This document shows, piece by piece, positions 16,396-25,517 of a stretch of DNA of 64,000 nt (position 1 is its first letter; each line of letters starts with the position of its first letter). The position numbers were made by a program, and so were the translations under genes. Under the pieces are notes generated by a model that saw nothing but the letters and a program-made list of their open reading frames with translations, searched no databases and was not told the DNA's origin. Source of the stretch: Sulfurimonas sp. (GTDB taxonomy: Bacteria > Campylobacterota > Campylobacteria > Campylobacterales > Sulfurimonadaceae); NCBI RefSeq assembly GCF_028714975.1, contig NZ_JAQTLH010000009.1:38204-102203 (forward strand), given 5' to 3'.

Positions 16396-19050
16396 CTAAA
16401 CAATTTTTATCTTCGCCACCCTCTCTTTTATCTTCTCGAATGCGGCTTCATATTTGTATTTGCTCTCTTTGCTCTTAGCCATGCTTTCCATCTTTGCGCT
16501 CTCTTCTTGTATATCTTCAAGTCTAAAGTTGCCGCTTGAACCTTTTATGCTGTGAGCGACAAGTGCTATCTTTTTATAATCTCTTAGTTCGATAGCATTT
16601 TGCAGTTCAGGAATCTGTATTTGCATTTTTTTAATAAAAAGTTCTACAAGCATTTTCAACTCATCGCTGCTTAGCATTAACTCCTGAGTCAATTTTTCAC
16701 AATCCAAACCTTCTATATTGCATTTGGTTTCGGCACTGTTTGGCGTGCCGATACTCTCTTTAGTAATTTTTAAATAATTAAAAAATACTCTCTCCAACTC
16801 TTTTATAACGATAGGTTTTCCCAAAAATGAGTCAAAACCGCTTTGAAGCCCTCTCTCTTTTGCACCCTTAATTACATTTGCAGTCAAAGCAGATACCGGA
16901 GTGTGTCTTAGTCCTTTTTCTTTTTCATACTTTATGATTGCCAAAACGGCTGCATTTCCATCCATTACAGGCATCTGTTCATCCATCAAAATCAAATCAT
17001 AATTATTTTTTTTATAAAGATTTACCGCTTCAAGTCCGTTTGTAGCCAAATCGTAAGTAAGTCCATACTTGTCAAGCAGTATCTTAATCAGCTCTTGATT
17101 TGCTATATTGTCTTCTGCTATGAGAATGTGTCCTGAGAATTTTTTACCTCCGTCTACTCTGAAAGGGCAAAAAAGCTCAGGATGGAAAAGTTCATCAAAA
17201 GCGCTTTTTATTTTTGAACAGTAGAGCGGAAAATATATAGAAGATATATGAAAATATTTTTCATACTTATCATCCGGTTTACTTGCTAAGATAATATATT
17301 TTTCATTTGAATCCAATATCTTATCTTTGATTTTATCATCAATGTCTTCTTCTAAAACTATGGCTATATCATACTCTTTATCAAGACTTTCTACAACATC
17401 TATCTCTATATTAAACATTTTTACATATTTTAAAAATGAGTCTGTTTTATAATTAGAAGTGCCGTTTTTTAGATATAAAACGATTTTTAGCGCTTTAATC
17501 TCATCTATATCGTTAAAGATTTTACACTCTTTGCTATGGATCTCAACCGGAATTTCAATCCAAAATGTACTCCCCTCGCCGAGCGTCGATTTTACAAATA
17601 TATCTCCGCCCATATGTTTTGAGAGCTGATGACATATTGAGAGTCCCAAACCCGTACCCTCATAATTTTCAATACCCTCATGATTTGCCTGAGTAAAAGC
17701 CGAAAATATATTTTTTAAATCCTCTTTTGCGATACCAACCCCATTGTCGCTTACGCTGACTTTTAAAACTTCATTATCACATGTAACTTCTACATGTATA
17801 TGACCGCCCGCTTTTGTAAATTTTATGGCGTTGCTTAAAAAATTCGATAATATCTGCTTTATTCTAAGGGCATCTGCATAGAGCTCTTTTGGGATTTTCG
17901 GGTCTATAAAAGAGGTGATAGTTATATCTCTTGAGTTTGCCGAAGCAACAAATAACTCCAGCGCATGGCTTATCTCTTCATGAATCGAAAATATTTTCGG
18001 CTCAATGGTAAACTCACCGCTTCTTAGTTTTGAAAAATCCAAAATATCGTTAATGATACTAAGTAAATTCTCTCCGCTGTTTAAAATAATCTCTAAATAT
18101 TTTCTATGCTGTTTTGAAACATCTTTATCTATAAGTAGATTTACAAAGCCAAGTATCGCATTTAAAGGTGTTCTTATTTCGTGTGACATATTTGACAAGA
18201 AGTACTCTTTTGCTCTTGAGGCTTTTTGTGCTTCAAGTCTTGCGTCTACCAATTTTGTGACATCATTTGCAATGGATATATACTCAATAGAATTATCATA
18301 CGGATCCGTTATTTTTACAATCGTTACATCGACATAAAAATAGTCTCCGTCTTTCTTGTTATTTTTAATCGTTCCACGAAAAACATCCGCATGTTTAAGC
18401 TGAAACCATAAATCATCAAAATATTCCTGAGGCATATCTTCATGTTTAAATATGCTATGCTTGCTCCCTATTAGCTCATCAGCACTGTAACCGCTCAATT
18501 TTATATACTTATCGTTTACATAGGTGATTTTGCCGTCCATATCCGTTTTAGAGATGATAGAACTCTCATCCAACGCTTTTTGATACTCGCTCAAGAGCTT
18601 TACATGCCGATTTATCTCTTGCTCTTTTTGAAAAATGGTGTCGGTGTAGTGTCTTAAGACTCCACGAAAATTTTGATCAAACAAAAAAGATATCTCATCA
18701 AAAATCGCCTTTGAATTGAGCTTTACATCGTATGTAAAATCAATCATCGACTTTCTAAAATGGCTGCATATTTCAAAGAGTTCATCCGCTCTGATATCTC
18801 TGTCTTTTAGATAGACTAGAAGATTTTGCATATTCGGACAGTCACCGATCTCTACTTCACCCGATATAACCCACATAAAATAGTCAAACACGCCGCCTGC
18901 GTACTCGTTTAGAAACTGTTTTTTATCTATCGCATGAACATTCAATATCTTTTGTGGAGACTCGTATGACACCCACTGCAGAAGAATAATCTCTTTTGCC
19001 GACATGAAAATATCTCTGTTTTTTACAAGAATCGGTACTTTTCTTTCCAT
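16396..19050 (-). CDS. Hybrid sensor histidine kinase with PAS, receiver and HPt domains
   Basis: An 884-residue soluble phosphorelay kinase. Residues 1-150 are a helical input domain I cannot name. A PAS domain lies at about 160-270, then HisKA with the phospho-accepting H290 (SNMSHEIRTPLN), and HATPase_c with VSDNGVGIAKEDL and GTGLGLSICHQL. A degenerate receiver-like segment follows, then a full receiver (HILIAEDNIANQELI, LILMDEQMPVMDG) and a C-terminal HPt with VAHSIKGSSGNF. No membrane segments are seen. It lies 16 bases downstream of pepN on the same strand. No dedicated output regulator is adjacent. Confidence 0.92.
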   Translation of the reverse strand: MERKVPILVKNRDIFMSAKEIILLQWVSYESPQKILNVHAIDKKQFLNEYAGGVFDYFMWVISGEVEIGDCPNMQNLLVYLKDRDIRADELFEICSHFRKSMIDFTYDVKLNSKAIFDEISFLFDQNFRGVLRHYTDTIFQKEQEINRHVKLLSEYQKALDESSIISKTDMDGKITYVNDKYIKLSGYSADELIGSKHSIFKHEDMPQEYFDDLWFQLKHADVFRGTIKNNKKDGDYFYVDVTIVKITDPYDNSIEYISIANDVTKLVDARLEAQKASRAKEYFLSNMSHEIRTPLNAILGFVNLLIDKDVSKQHRKYLEIILNSGENLLSIINDILDFSKLRSGEFTIEPKIFSIHEEISHALELFVASANSRDITITSFIDPKIPKELYADALRIKQILSNFLSNAIKFTKAGGHIHVEVTCDNEVLKVSVSDNGVGIAKEDLKNIFSAFTQANHEGIENYEGTGLGLSICHQLSKHMGGDIFVKSTLGEGSTFWIEIPVEIHSKECKIFNDIDEIKALKIVLYLKNGTSNYKTDSFLKYVKMFNIEIDVVESLDKEYDIAIVLEEDIDDKIKDKILDSNEKYIILASKPDDKYEKYFHISSIYFPLYCSKIKSAFDELFHPELFCPFRVDGGKKFSGHILIAEDNIANQELIKILLDKYGLTYDLATNGLEAVNLYKKNNYDLILMDEQMPVMDGNAAVLAIIKYEKEKGLRHTPVSALTANVIKGAKERGLQSGFDSFLGKPIVIKELERVFFNYLKITKESIGTPNSAETKCNIEGLDCEKLTQELMLSSDELKMLVELFIKKMQIQIPELQNAIELRDYKKIALVAHSIKGSSGNFRLEDIQEESAKMESMAKSKESKYKYEAAFEKIKERVAKIKIV

Positions 19051-19066
19051 CTTATTTATCCGTAAA

Positions 19067-21628
19067 TTATGAAATTTTTATGATTTTACTGACAATTTCA
19101 TAAACATTTTTTGAGATTGACGGTTCAGACACAACTCTCTCCAGCTCTGCTCTCATCAGTTTTTTATTAACACTGTTTAATTTTTCATATATTTTAAATG
19201 CACCCGCAAGTCCTGAAGCCATCTGCGGATTTATCTTATCTATATCAATAATCTTATCTACGACAAATTTATACCCAAGACCCTCTTTTGCATGAAAATA
19301 TTTATAATTTCTTGAAAACGAACCAATCAAAGAGCGAACCAAGTTCGGTACCAGCTCATTGTACGCATCATCATTCTGAAGTGCCGCAACTCTCTCTAGC
19401 ACTCCTTCTCTTTGCGAAGAGGCTAAGAGCGAGAAGTATTTGTTCATTACCAAAGTATCATTTTTGTATCTTTTGTAAAAATGTTCTTGTGAGACTTTAG
19501 CATGAAGCGGTGCGATATTTTCTAAGATATCAAGTGCGACCACCCTGTCCGTCATAGTTATAGAGTCGTTATACTGCGCATTTGCCGTTTCAATAATCTT
19601 ATCGCTCTTTAAAGCCGAGAGAAGTTTTAAACAACGGTTTTTTATGCTTCGCTCACCCATACTTTTTGCATCAAGCTCTTTGCATAAAGGCTTGTGGTTT
19701 TGAGTGTAAATCTCTAAGAGTTTATCTTCAAATGCAGCAGCCAAATGTTTTTCCAGCTTCTCCTTAGCCTCATAAATAGGCTCAAAATCAACCTCTTCTT
19801 GTCTTTGCATCAGTGCCGTTACACTTGGCAGTTCCAAAAGAAGCGCTTTGAAAGAGAGATCCAGTTCGCTACCTAGTATATGTCCGTAAGCTTTTACAAA
19901 CGCTTCATCTATCGCCTCACCCCTCATCAAAGCTTCCATCGTTGCAACACCAAAAGATTGAGCCGACTCATATCTTACAAAGCTGTTTTTGTCATGTTTC
20001 ATTAAAAAAGCATAGTTATTTTCTGCTTGTTCAACAATAATAGGAGCCGAAAAATCCCTATTTATCGATAAAATCGGTTTTAAATTTGTTTTAAAAACAA
20101 AATCTTCACTCTCTTTTGAAATAGTGAGTGTTTTTGCTTCTATCTCTTTGCCGCTATCATCTAAAAGCGCCATTTTTAGCGGAAAATAGTACGGTTTTTG
20201 CTCACTGCCGTCTACCGCATTTGGAATTATCTGTGTAAGCGTAAGAGTGTATTTGCCCTCTTCAAACTTCTCGTCAACTTGGAGTTTTGGCGTACCTGAT
20301 TGATGATACCATCTCTCAAACTGTTTCAAATCTATTCCGCCCGCCTTACTCATCGCCCATAAAAAATCATCCGTTCGCACTGCTTGAGAATCAAAAGTCT
20401 CAAAGTACAAATCCGTTGCCTTGCGGTATTTTTCTTCACCCAAAAGAGTATATATCATACGAATAACCTCGGCACCTTTTTCATAAACCGTCGCCGTGTA
20501 GAAGTTATTTATCGTCATATACGAATCAGGCTGAATCGGGTGAGCCGTGGGTGAGCCGTCTTCAACAAACTGTCGCTCTCGCAAAGCTCTAACATCTTCT
20601 ATCCGTTTAACCTCTTTTGAGTTTAAATCCGCAGAGAAACATTGGTCGCGAAATACTGTCAAACCCTCTTTTAGTGTGAGTTGAAACCAGTCACGGCAAG
20701 TGATGCGGTTACCCGTCCAGTTATGAAAATACTCATGTGCGATAACACTCTGAATCGCCATAAAATTACCGTCTGTTGCACTATCTTCATCCGCTAAAAC
20801 ATAAGCGGAATTAAAAATATTCAGCCCCTTGTTCTCCATCGCTCCCATGTTAAAACTATCAACCGCGACGATATTATAAAGGTCTAAATCATACTCTCTG
20901 CCATAAACATCTTCATCCCACTTCATAGACTCTTTGAGTGATTTCATCGCATGTTTGCACTTAGACTCATTGCCTTTGTCGGTATAGATATAAAGCCTTG
21001 CATACTTACCGCTCTTTGTCACAAACTTATCTTGTATAACCCCCAAATCTCCTGCAACAAGCGCAAAAAGGTATGAGGGTTTTGGATGCGGATCAAACCA
21101 AGTGGCACCGTGTCTTTTATCATCAAGTTTAAAATTTGTCTCTCTGTTTCCGTTGCTAAGCAAAATCGGGTATCTCTCCCTGTCTGCCACAAGGGTTGTT
21201 CTAAACACCGCCATAACATCGGGACGGTCTATATATGGAGTTATCCTTCTAAAACCCTCCGGCTCATTTTGCGTACAAAAGATACTTCCCGATTTGTAAA
21301 GCCCTTCAAGTTCGCTGTTTAACTGCGGATAAATTTTGTTAATGATGATAAGTTTAAACTCATCACCCACATCTAAAACTCTCAAATGCTCTTTTTCGAT
21401 AATGTATCTACTTTCATTAAGTTTTACATCATCCAAATATATCTCTATAAGTTCCAAATCAACGCTGTTTAACAGTAAATCTTTAGAGTTTTTATCTACT
21501 TTTATGATGTGCATAAGATTTGTAACCTGTGCGTACTCTTCAAAAAGTTCAAAAACCAAATCGCAAGTTTTGACGGTAAATTCGCTCTTTTTATAATCTT
21601 TTAGATAAATAGTTTCTACTTTACTCAT
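19067..21628 (-). CDS. pepN: Aminopeptidase N (M1 zinc metallopeptidase)
   Basis: An 853-residue cytoplasmic aminopeptidase that trims N-terminal residues from peptides. The substrate-binding GAMENKGLN and the zinc site HEYFHNWTGNR, with the downstream Glu in LKEGLT, are intact. Length matches the E. coli-type PepN (about 870). ATG 21628 is preceded by AGAGAAGTT, a moderate ribosome site. It is followed by the hybrid kinase gene. Confidence 0.95.
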   Translation of the reverse strand: MSKVETIYLKDYKKSEFTVKTCDLVFELFEEYAQVTNLMHIIKVDKNSKDLLLNSVDLELIEIYLDDVKLNESRYIIEKEHLRVLDVGDEFKLIIINKIYPQLNSELEGLYKSGSIFCTQNEPEGFRRITPYIDRPDVMAVFRTTLVADRERYPILLSNGNRETNFKLDDKRHGATWFDPHPKPSYLFALVAGDLGVIQDKFVTKSGKYARLYIYTDKGNESKCKHAMKSLKESMKWDEDVYGREYDLDLYNIVAVDSFNMGAMENKGLNIFNSAYVLADEDSATDGNFMAIQSVIAHEYFHNWTGNRITCRDWFQLTLKEGLTVFRDQCFSADLNSKEVKRIEDVRALRERQFVEDGSPTAHPIQPDSYMTINNFYTATVYEKGAEVIRMIYTLLGEEKYRKATDLYFETFDSQAVRTDDFLWAMSKAGGIDLKQFERWYHQSGTPKLQVDEKFEEGKYTLTLTQIIPNAVDGSEQKPYYFPLKMALLDDSGKEIEAKTLTISKESEDFVFKTNLKPILSINRDFSAPIIVEQAENNYAFLMKHDKNSFVRYESAQSFGVATMEALMRGEAIDEAFVKAYGHILGSELDLSFKALLLELPSVTALMQRQEEVDFEPIYEAKEKLEKHLAAAFEDKLLEIYTQNHKPLCKELDAKSMGERSIKNRCLKLLSALKSDKIIETANAQYNDSITMTDRVVALDILENIAPLHAKVSQEHFYKRYKNDTLVMNKYFSLLASSQREGVLERVAALQNDDAYNELVPNLVRSLIGSFSRNYKYFHAKEGLGYKFVVDKIIDIDKINPQMASGLAGAFKIYEKLNSVNKKLMRAELERVVSEPSISKNVYEIVSKIIKIS

Positions 21629-21772
21629 AACTTCTCTTTATTTTTTTATAATAATAGCATAAGAGAGTTATTTGAGGCTTATAGAGTGCTCTTTGGTTTA
21701 TGATTAAATTTGGCAAAGAAGCCAATTTTTGAGTGAAAATATGTTAATATCACACTATAAAAGGCGGTAAAA

Positions 21773-22081
21773 ATGTTAGATTATCAAAGAATACTCAAAG
21801 ATTGTTTTTGGGATATGAGGCTTGAAGTCCAAGACATAAAAGCCATAGCAGAGGGTAATGATTTGCAAAAAAAATCATTTTTGTTTGAAAAAATTTTGCT
21901 AAACAGTACCAAGCTTTTTTCTGATTTAACTCTATTTGCCCAAGATGACTTAAAACTTCTTTTGGAAAATTATAAGGTACCGCAATTTAACGGGGACTTT
22001 GCTTTTAGGCGAAAAAATATGGCGGAAGTCTATTTTTTTGACAAACCTCTTTTGATAGATGAGCTCAAATGGATAGCATAA
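21773..22081 (+). CDS. Small protein paired with an AbiEii-type nucleotidyltransferase
   Basis: A 102-residue protein I do not recognise. It is acidic and mostly helical, and ends in LLIDELKWIA. It is not the winged-helix AbiEi antitoxin normally seen with AbiEii. The stop overlaps the nucleotidyltransferase start by 13 bases, and AAAGGCGG lies before ATG 21773. The tight coupling makes it the candidate antitoxin or regulator. Confidence 0.6.
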   Translation: MLDYQRILKDCFWDMRLEVQDIKAIAEGNDLQKKSFLFEKILLNSTKLFSDLTLFAQDDLKLLLENYKVPQFNGDFAFRRKNMAEVYFFDKPLLIDELKWIA

Positions 22082-22719
22082 ATTTTGGTTATCAAAAACT
22101 CTATGAGCTTCAAGATAAAGTTTTAGAGGTGGTTTTTAGTGTTGAAAATATTTTTTACCTAACCGGCGGCACTTGCCTTAGCAGATTTTATCAAGAAAAA
22201 AGATATTCGGATGATTTAGACTTTTTTACCAACAACTCCCCAAGATACAGTTTTGCTATCAAAAAGATAAAACAAGCACTTGCGGCTAAGTTTGACCTTA
22301 GCATCGAAATAGAGTCAAAAGATTTTACAAGATATAAAATCAATAATTTTCTGCAAGTGGATTTTGTAAATGATATAGATGCAAGATATAAAGATGTTGT
22401 TGTAACAAAAGATGGATATATCATAGACAATATTGAAAATATTCTCAGCAATAAACTCACGGCAGTCATAGGTAGAGACAATCCAAAAGATATATTTGAT
22501 ATCTATTTGATTTGGAAATTTTATAAATTTGACTGGGTTGAAACAGTTCAATCGGCTCATCAAAAAGCCGGTTTTAGCGATGAAGAGCTTATAGTGAGGC
22601 TTAAAAGTTTTCCACGGTCACTGCTTGATGATATCATACTTGTTGATAAACATTTTTTGGATGATTTTGATAAAGAATATCCAAAACTTGTGGATGAAAT
22701 TTCTAACGCTACTTGCTAA
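22069..22719 (+). CDS. AbiEii/AbiGii-type nucleotidyltransferase (toxin candidate)
   Basis: A 216-residue member of the nucleotidyltransferase family that includes AbiEii toxins. Motif I reads LTGGTCLSRFYQEKR followed by SDDLDFF, giving the GG and D-x-D metal ligands. A downstream KLTAVIGRDNPKDIFD block fits the conserved K and KD elements. AbiEii proteins act as toxins of type IV systems or in abortive phage defence; that role here is inference. The gene overlaps its small partner and begins with ATG inside it. Confidence 0.78.
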   Translation: MDSINFGYQKLYELQDKVLEVVFSVENIFYLTGGTCLSRFYQEKRYSDDLDFFTNNSPRYSFAIKKIKQALAAKFDLSIEIESKDFTRYKINNFLQVDFVNDIDARYKDVVVTKDGYIIDNIENILSNKLTAVIGRDNPKDIFDIYLIWKFYKFDWVETVQSAHQKAGFSDEELIVRLKSFPRSLLDDIILVDKHFLDDFDKEYPKLVDEISNATC

Positions 22720-22767
22720 AGCACTATTCCTATGCACCCATAAAACTTCGAGTTTATGAGTGATTTT

Positions 22768-23493
22768 TTACAAATTAATTTCGTTTTTATGCACAAAACT
22801 TAATTCTCTGCCGGTTATTGATATATGCGTTATCAAATAACCCTCTTTTTTTAAGCGATTAACAACATCAATTGTTTTTTGCTTTCCAATTCCTTTAAAA
22901 CGATGATGAAATTCAACAAGTAACTGTTTTGGTCTTAATGAAGAGTTAAGCAAAGTGTCTAGAAATTCATATTCAGCACCCTCGATATCAATTTTTAGTA
23001 GATCAATTTTTGTATGTTCTAATTTTTCCATCATTGATTCAACCGTAAATGCATCAACAATAACGCCATCATTTCGATTCTCATCTTGTGTGTGAAAAGT
23101 GTACATAACTTCTGATTTTTTTCCTTTTTTATCTACTCTTGGGTAAAGAAAAAACTTTCCGTCTTCTCCGGAAGCCGCCCAAGGAAAAAAATGAAATCCC
23201 TCAGGTAGTTTTTGGTCATCAATCCATTTGACCGAATATGGCGTTGGGTCAAATGCAAATAATTGCACTTTTTTATTTTCTATTATAGATAAATCAAATC
23301 CTATATCATCACAAATACCTATAGAATAAACTATATCATTTTCATTGACTAAACTTGAGACAAGATGCCATCCTGAGAAATTTTCTGTTTGCAGATTTAC
23401 ATCCTTAGAAAATTTTGGTTCTGTCCCAATTAATTGTCTAAATTTTAATTTCAATTTTCTGAAATCATCACTTTTGAAGTATTTTTTTATCAT
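22768..23493 (-). CDS. FkbM-family methyltransferase
   Basis: A 241-residue SAM-dependent methyltransferase. The family signature LLKIDIEGAEYEFLD sits at about residues 160-174, followed by KQLLVEFHHR. FkbM proteins methylate sugars of glycans or secondary metabolites. The N-terminal region before the Rossmann core is longer than minimal forms. It stands alone, away from the LOS locus, in a patch of toxin-antitoxin-like genes. The AT-rich flanks suggest acquired DNA, but its substrate is unknown. Confidence 0.8.
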   Translation of the reverse strand: MIKKYFKSDDFRKLKLKFRQLIGTEPKFSKDVNLQTENFSGWHLVSSLVNENDIVYSIGICDDIGFDLSIIENKKVQLFAFDPTPYSVKWIDDQKLPEGFHFFPWAASGEDGKFFLYPRVDKKGKKSEVMYTFHTQDENRNDGVIVDAFTVESMMEKLEHTKIDLLKIDIEGAEYEFLDTLLNSSLRPKQLLVEFHHRFKGIGKQKTIDVVNRLKKEGYLITHISITGRELSFVHKNEINL

Positions 23494-23683
23494 TAAGTCT
23501 TTTTCCTTACTTTTCTTAGCAACTCTTATATATAAAGTTCTATTGTTTCTTATATTTTAAGTTTATTGGGAATTTAATTCCTAAAATAATTTTTATTATA
23601 CACATATAATTCCTATTTCAAAATAAATTACATACAAATAATTCCGAATTTTTTTAGAATATTTTTTTGTGTAGAGTTTTTGA

Positions 23684-23878
23684 ATGAAACTAACACAGCA
23701 AGACATGGCAAGACTTTTTGATATTGACCCTAGAACATTAAGAAATTGGCGTAAAGATAAGCCTTTTTTGTATGCAACAATTATGAAAGGCTTATCGTTT
23801 GATGAAATTGTAGAAGCACAAAAAGAGAGCTATGAAAAAGTAAAAGAGTTGCAGGAGAAGTACGGCAACTCAAAATAA
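23684..23878 (+). CDS. Small helix-turn-helix protein
   Basis: A 64-residue protein whose first half, MKLTQQDMARLFDIDPRTLR, reads as a helix-turn-helix (Q-x-x-M-A-R-L-F then D-x-R-T-L-R-N-W), followed by a charged coiled-coil tail. It could be an antitoxin, a terminase small-subunit-like DNA binder or a regulator. No partner is evident; the nearest downstream genes are a RelB/RelE-like pair after a hairpin. No strong ribosome site is visible (TGTGTAGAGTTTTTGA before ATG). Confidence 0.55.
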   Translation: MKLTQQDMARLFDIDPRTLRNWRKDKPFLYATIMKGLSFDEIVEAQKESYEKVKELQEKYGNSK

Positions 23879-23933
23879 TTTTCTTACATATAAGTTTATT
23901 TACCTGCTAACTTCTTAAGAGTTGGCGGCTTCA

Positions 23934-23967
23934 TTTTTAAAGGAATCGAATTCGACCCCTTTAAAAA
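23934..23967. terminator. Strong hairpin with an internal palindrome
   Basis: TTTTTAAAGG and CCTTTAAAAA form a perfect 10-base stem flanking a loop that itself contains the perfect palindrome TCGAATTCGA. With A/T-rich arms it can act as a terminator in both directions. It separates the HTH gene from the RelB/RelE-like pair. Confidence 0.5.
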
Positions 23968-24033
23968 ATCTCACGCTTAATGTAAAACAAATTTTTGATA
24001 TAATTTTATTTACTACAAATATAGGGTTTTAAA

Positions 24034-24255
24034 ATGCAAATAACCATAGAGGTGAAAGACTCTGCACTCGATAAAATTATGTACTTTTTAAATCATTTGA
24101 AGTCTGATGTAAAAATTATTGAAAAATTAGATACAAACTCTTTTAAAATTGAAGCTTTATCTAAAAATGAAGATGATTATAAACATATACTTAATGGCAG
24201 AAAAGAGAGAAAAGAGTCTCCTCAAAATTATGGTACTTTAGACGATATAAAATAA
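24034..24255 (+). CDS. Antitoxin of a RelE-type pair
   Basis: A 73-residue protein directly before a RelE-like toxin, 10 bases apart. The N-terminal half (MQITIEVKDSALDKIMYFLN) looks like a short beta-alpha unit. The charged C-terminal half (RKERKESPQNYGTLDDIK) is the kind of flexible tail that wraps a RelE/ParE toxin. It would neutralise the toxin and repress the operon. The promoter is probably GATATAATTT, ending about 24 bases upstream of the ATG. Confidence 0.68.
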   Translation: MQITIEVKDSALDKIMYFLNHLKSDVKIIEKLDTNSFKIEALSKNEDDYKHILNGRKERKESPQNYGTLDDIK

Positions 24256-24265
24256 GATTGTCTAT

Positions 24266-24526
24266 ATGTACACAATCAAACTTCACAAAAAAGTTATAAA
24301 GTTTATCAACAGCAGAAATCCAAAAGACAAACAAACAATCAAAGAAAAACTTACTCTACTTCAAGTAAATCCATACCCAAAAAGTGACTCTCTAGATATC
24401 AAAAAAATGAAAAACAGCCATGGCTTTAGACTAAGAGTAGGAAACTATAGATTTTTATATGATGTTATTGATGAAGAGTTGATTATATACATTGAAAATG
24501 GCGATAATAGAGGTGATATTTACTAA
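24266..24526 (+). CDS. RelE/ParE-superfamily toxin
   Basis: An 86-residue basic protein with the compact RelE fold signature. It has an N-terminal YTIKLHKKVIKFINS helix, KLTLLQVNPYP, then HGFRLRVGNYRFLYDV and a C-terminal strand pair. The RxRVGxYR pattern is typical of the ribosome-dependent mRNA interferases of this superfamily. Its partner is the gene 10 bases upstream. Confidence 0.85.
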   Translation: MYTIKLHKKVIKFINSRNPKDKQTIKEKLTLLQVNPYPKSDSLDIKKMKNSHGFRLRVGNYRFLYDVIDEELIIYIENGDNRGDIY

Positions 24527-24535
24527 ATAGTATCT

Positions 24536-25411
24536 CTAAAACTTTATCGAGAGGTAAAAACTTATATCAAATCTGCCGTCTTCAGATAAGTAATTGTTTT
24601 TTCTATAGATTACATACGGCGGTTTTGTGGTGGTTTCGTATTCACTTTTCGGTAACCATTCATGATAAACCCACTGGATAAATTTTAGCATATCTCCCTG
24701 TTCCCCGACTAAATCAAACTTCGCATAAATTCCATCCGAGATATTAAACTTCGGCAGTCTGTCACTTTTGATGTTTAAGCCGTTTTCTACAACTACACAT
24801 GCTACATATTGACACTCGTGAAGCTCTGTTACGGTCGGATTGTCGTGAAAAAGAGCAATCTGCTTAAACTCCGTGATGTTGTTGCTAAATATCCAAGTTT
24901 GAAGTTTTTGCCATGTTTGCTTTATCTGTGCATTGTACCCGCTGTGTCTTATATAGTAGCTCTCTATCAGCGGCATTTTTACAATGGTAGGCTCTAAATG
25001 GTCAAATTTTGCGGTTGACTTTTTTGCTTTTGGCGACTGCTCGATAATATGCTGTGAGTACTCTTTATAACCGCCGTTTTTCCACGCTTTTGGCGTCATT
25101 TCAAATCGTTCTTTAAAAACGCGGATAAAAGAGGTTTGAGAGCTGTAACCGCAAATATTTGCGACATCGCTTATTGTTGAGAACTTGTTAGTTAGGAGCA
25201 GATTTGACGCTTTTTGCAATCTTATGGATTTTATGCTCTCATAAATATTTTTTCCAAAAACATCTTTAAAAATTCTATGCATATGAAATTTGGAAATCTC
25301 CAAATCGGTGCTAAGTTCGTCCATATTGATATTTGTGTCAATGTGCGTGTAAACATAATACATAATGTCGTTTGCAATTTGCACTCTTTTTTGCAGTGTA
25401 TTTTTTTTCAT
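24536..25411 (-). CDS. AraC-family regulator with GyrI-like effector domain
   Basis: Residues from MKKNTLQKRVQ form the AraC DNA-binding domain with two helix-turn-helix units (STDLEISKFHMHRIFKDVFG and DVANICGYSSQTSFIRVFKE). The C-terminal 150 residues, with YYIRHSGYNAQIKQTW, are a GyrI/Rob-type small-molecule-binding domain. I chose ATG 25411 rather than the upstream codon at 25534 because the domain starts here and the extra residues look non-coding and overlap the promoter region of the divergent gene. It may respond to antibiotics or other ligands. Confidence 0.85.
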   Translation of the reverse strand: MKKNTLQKRVQIANDIMYYVYTHIDTNINMDELSTDLEISKFHMHRIFKDVFGKNIYESIKSIRLQKASNLLLTNKFSTISDVANICGYSSQTSFIRVFKERFEMTPKAWKNGGYKEYSQHIIEQSPKAKKSTAKFDHLEPTIVKMPLIESYYIRHSGYNAQIKQTWQKLQTWIFSNNITEFKQIALFHDNPTVTELHECQYVACVVVENGLNIKSDRLPKFNISDGIYAKFDLVGEQGDMLKFIQWVYHEWLPKSEYETTTKPPYVIYRKNNYLSEDGRFDISFYLSIKF

Positions 25412-25517
25412 AATCTGTATTTTAGCAAAAATAGATAACTTTTTGCGCATAAATAGTGAAGAAATTATTTTAAAAAAAGTATAAAATCTTAGTAAAATTT
25501 TCCCACAAGGTTTAGGC

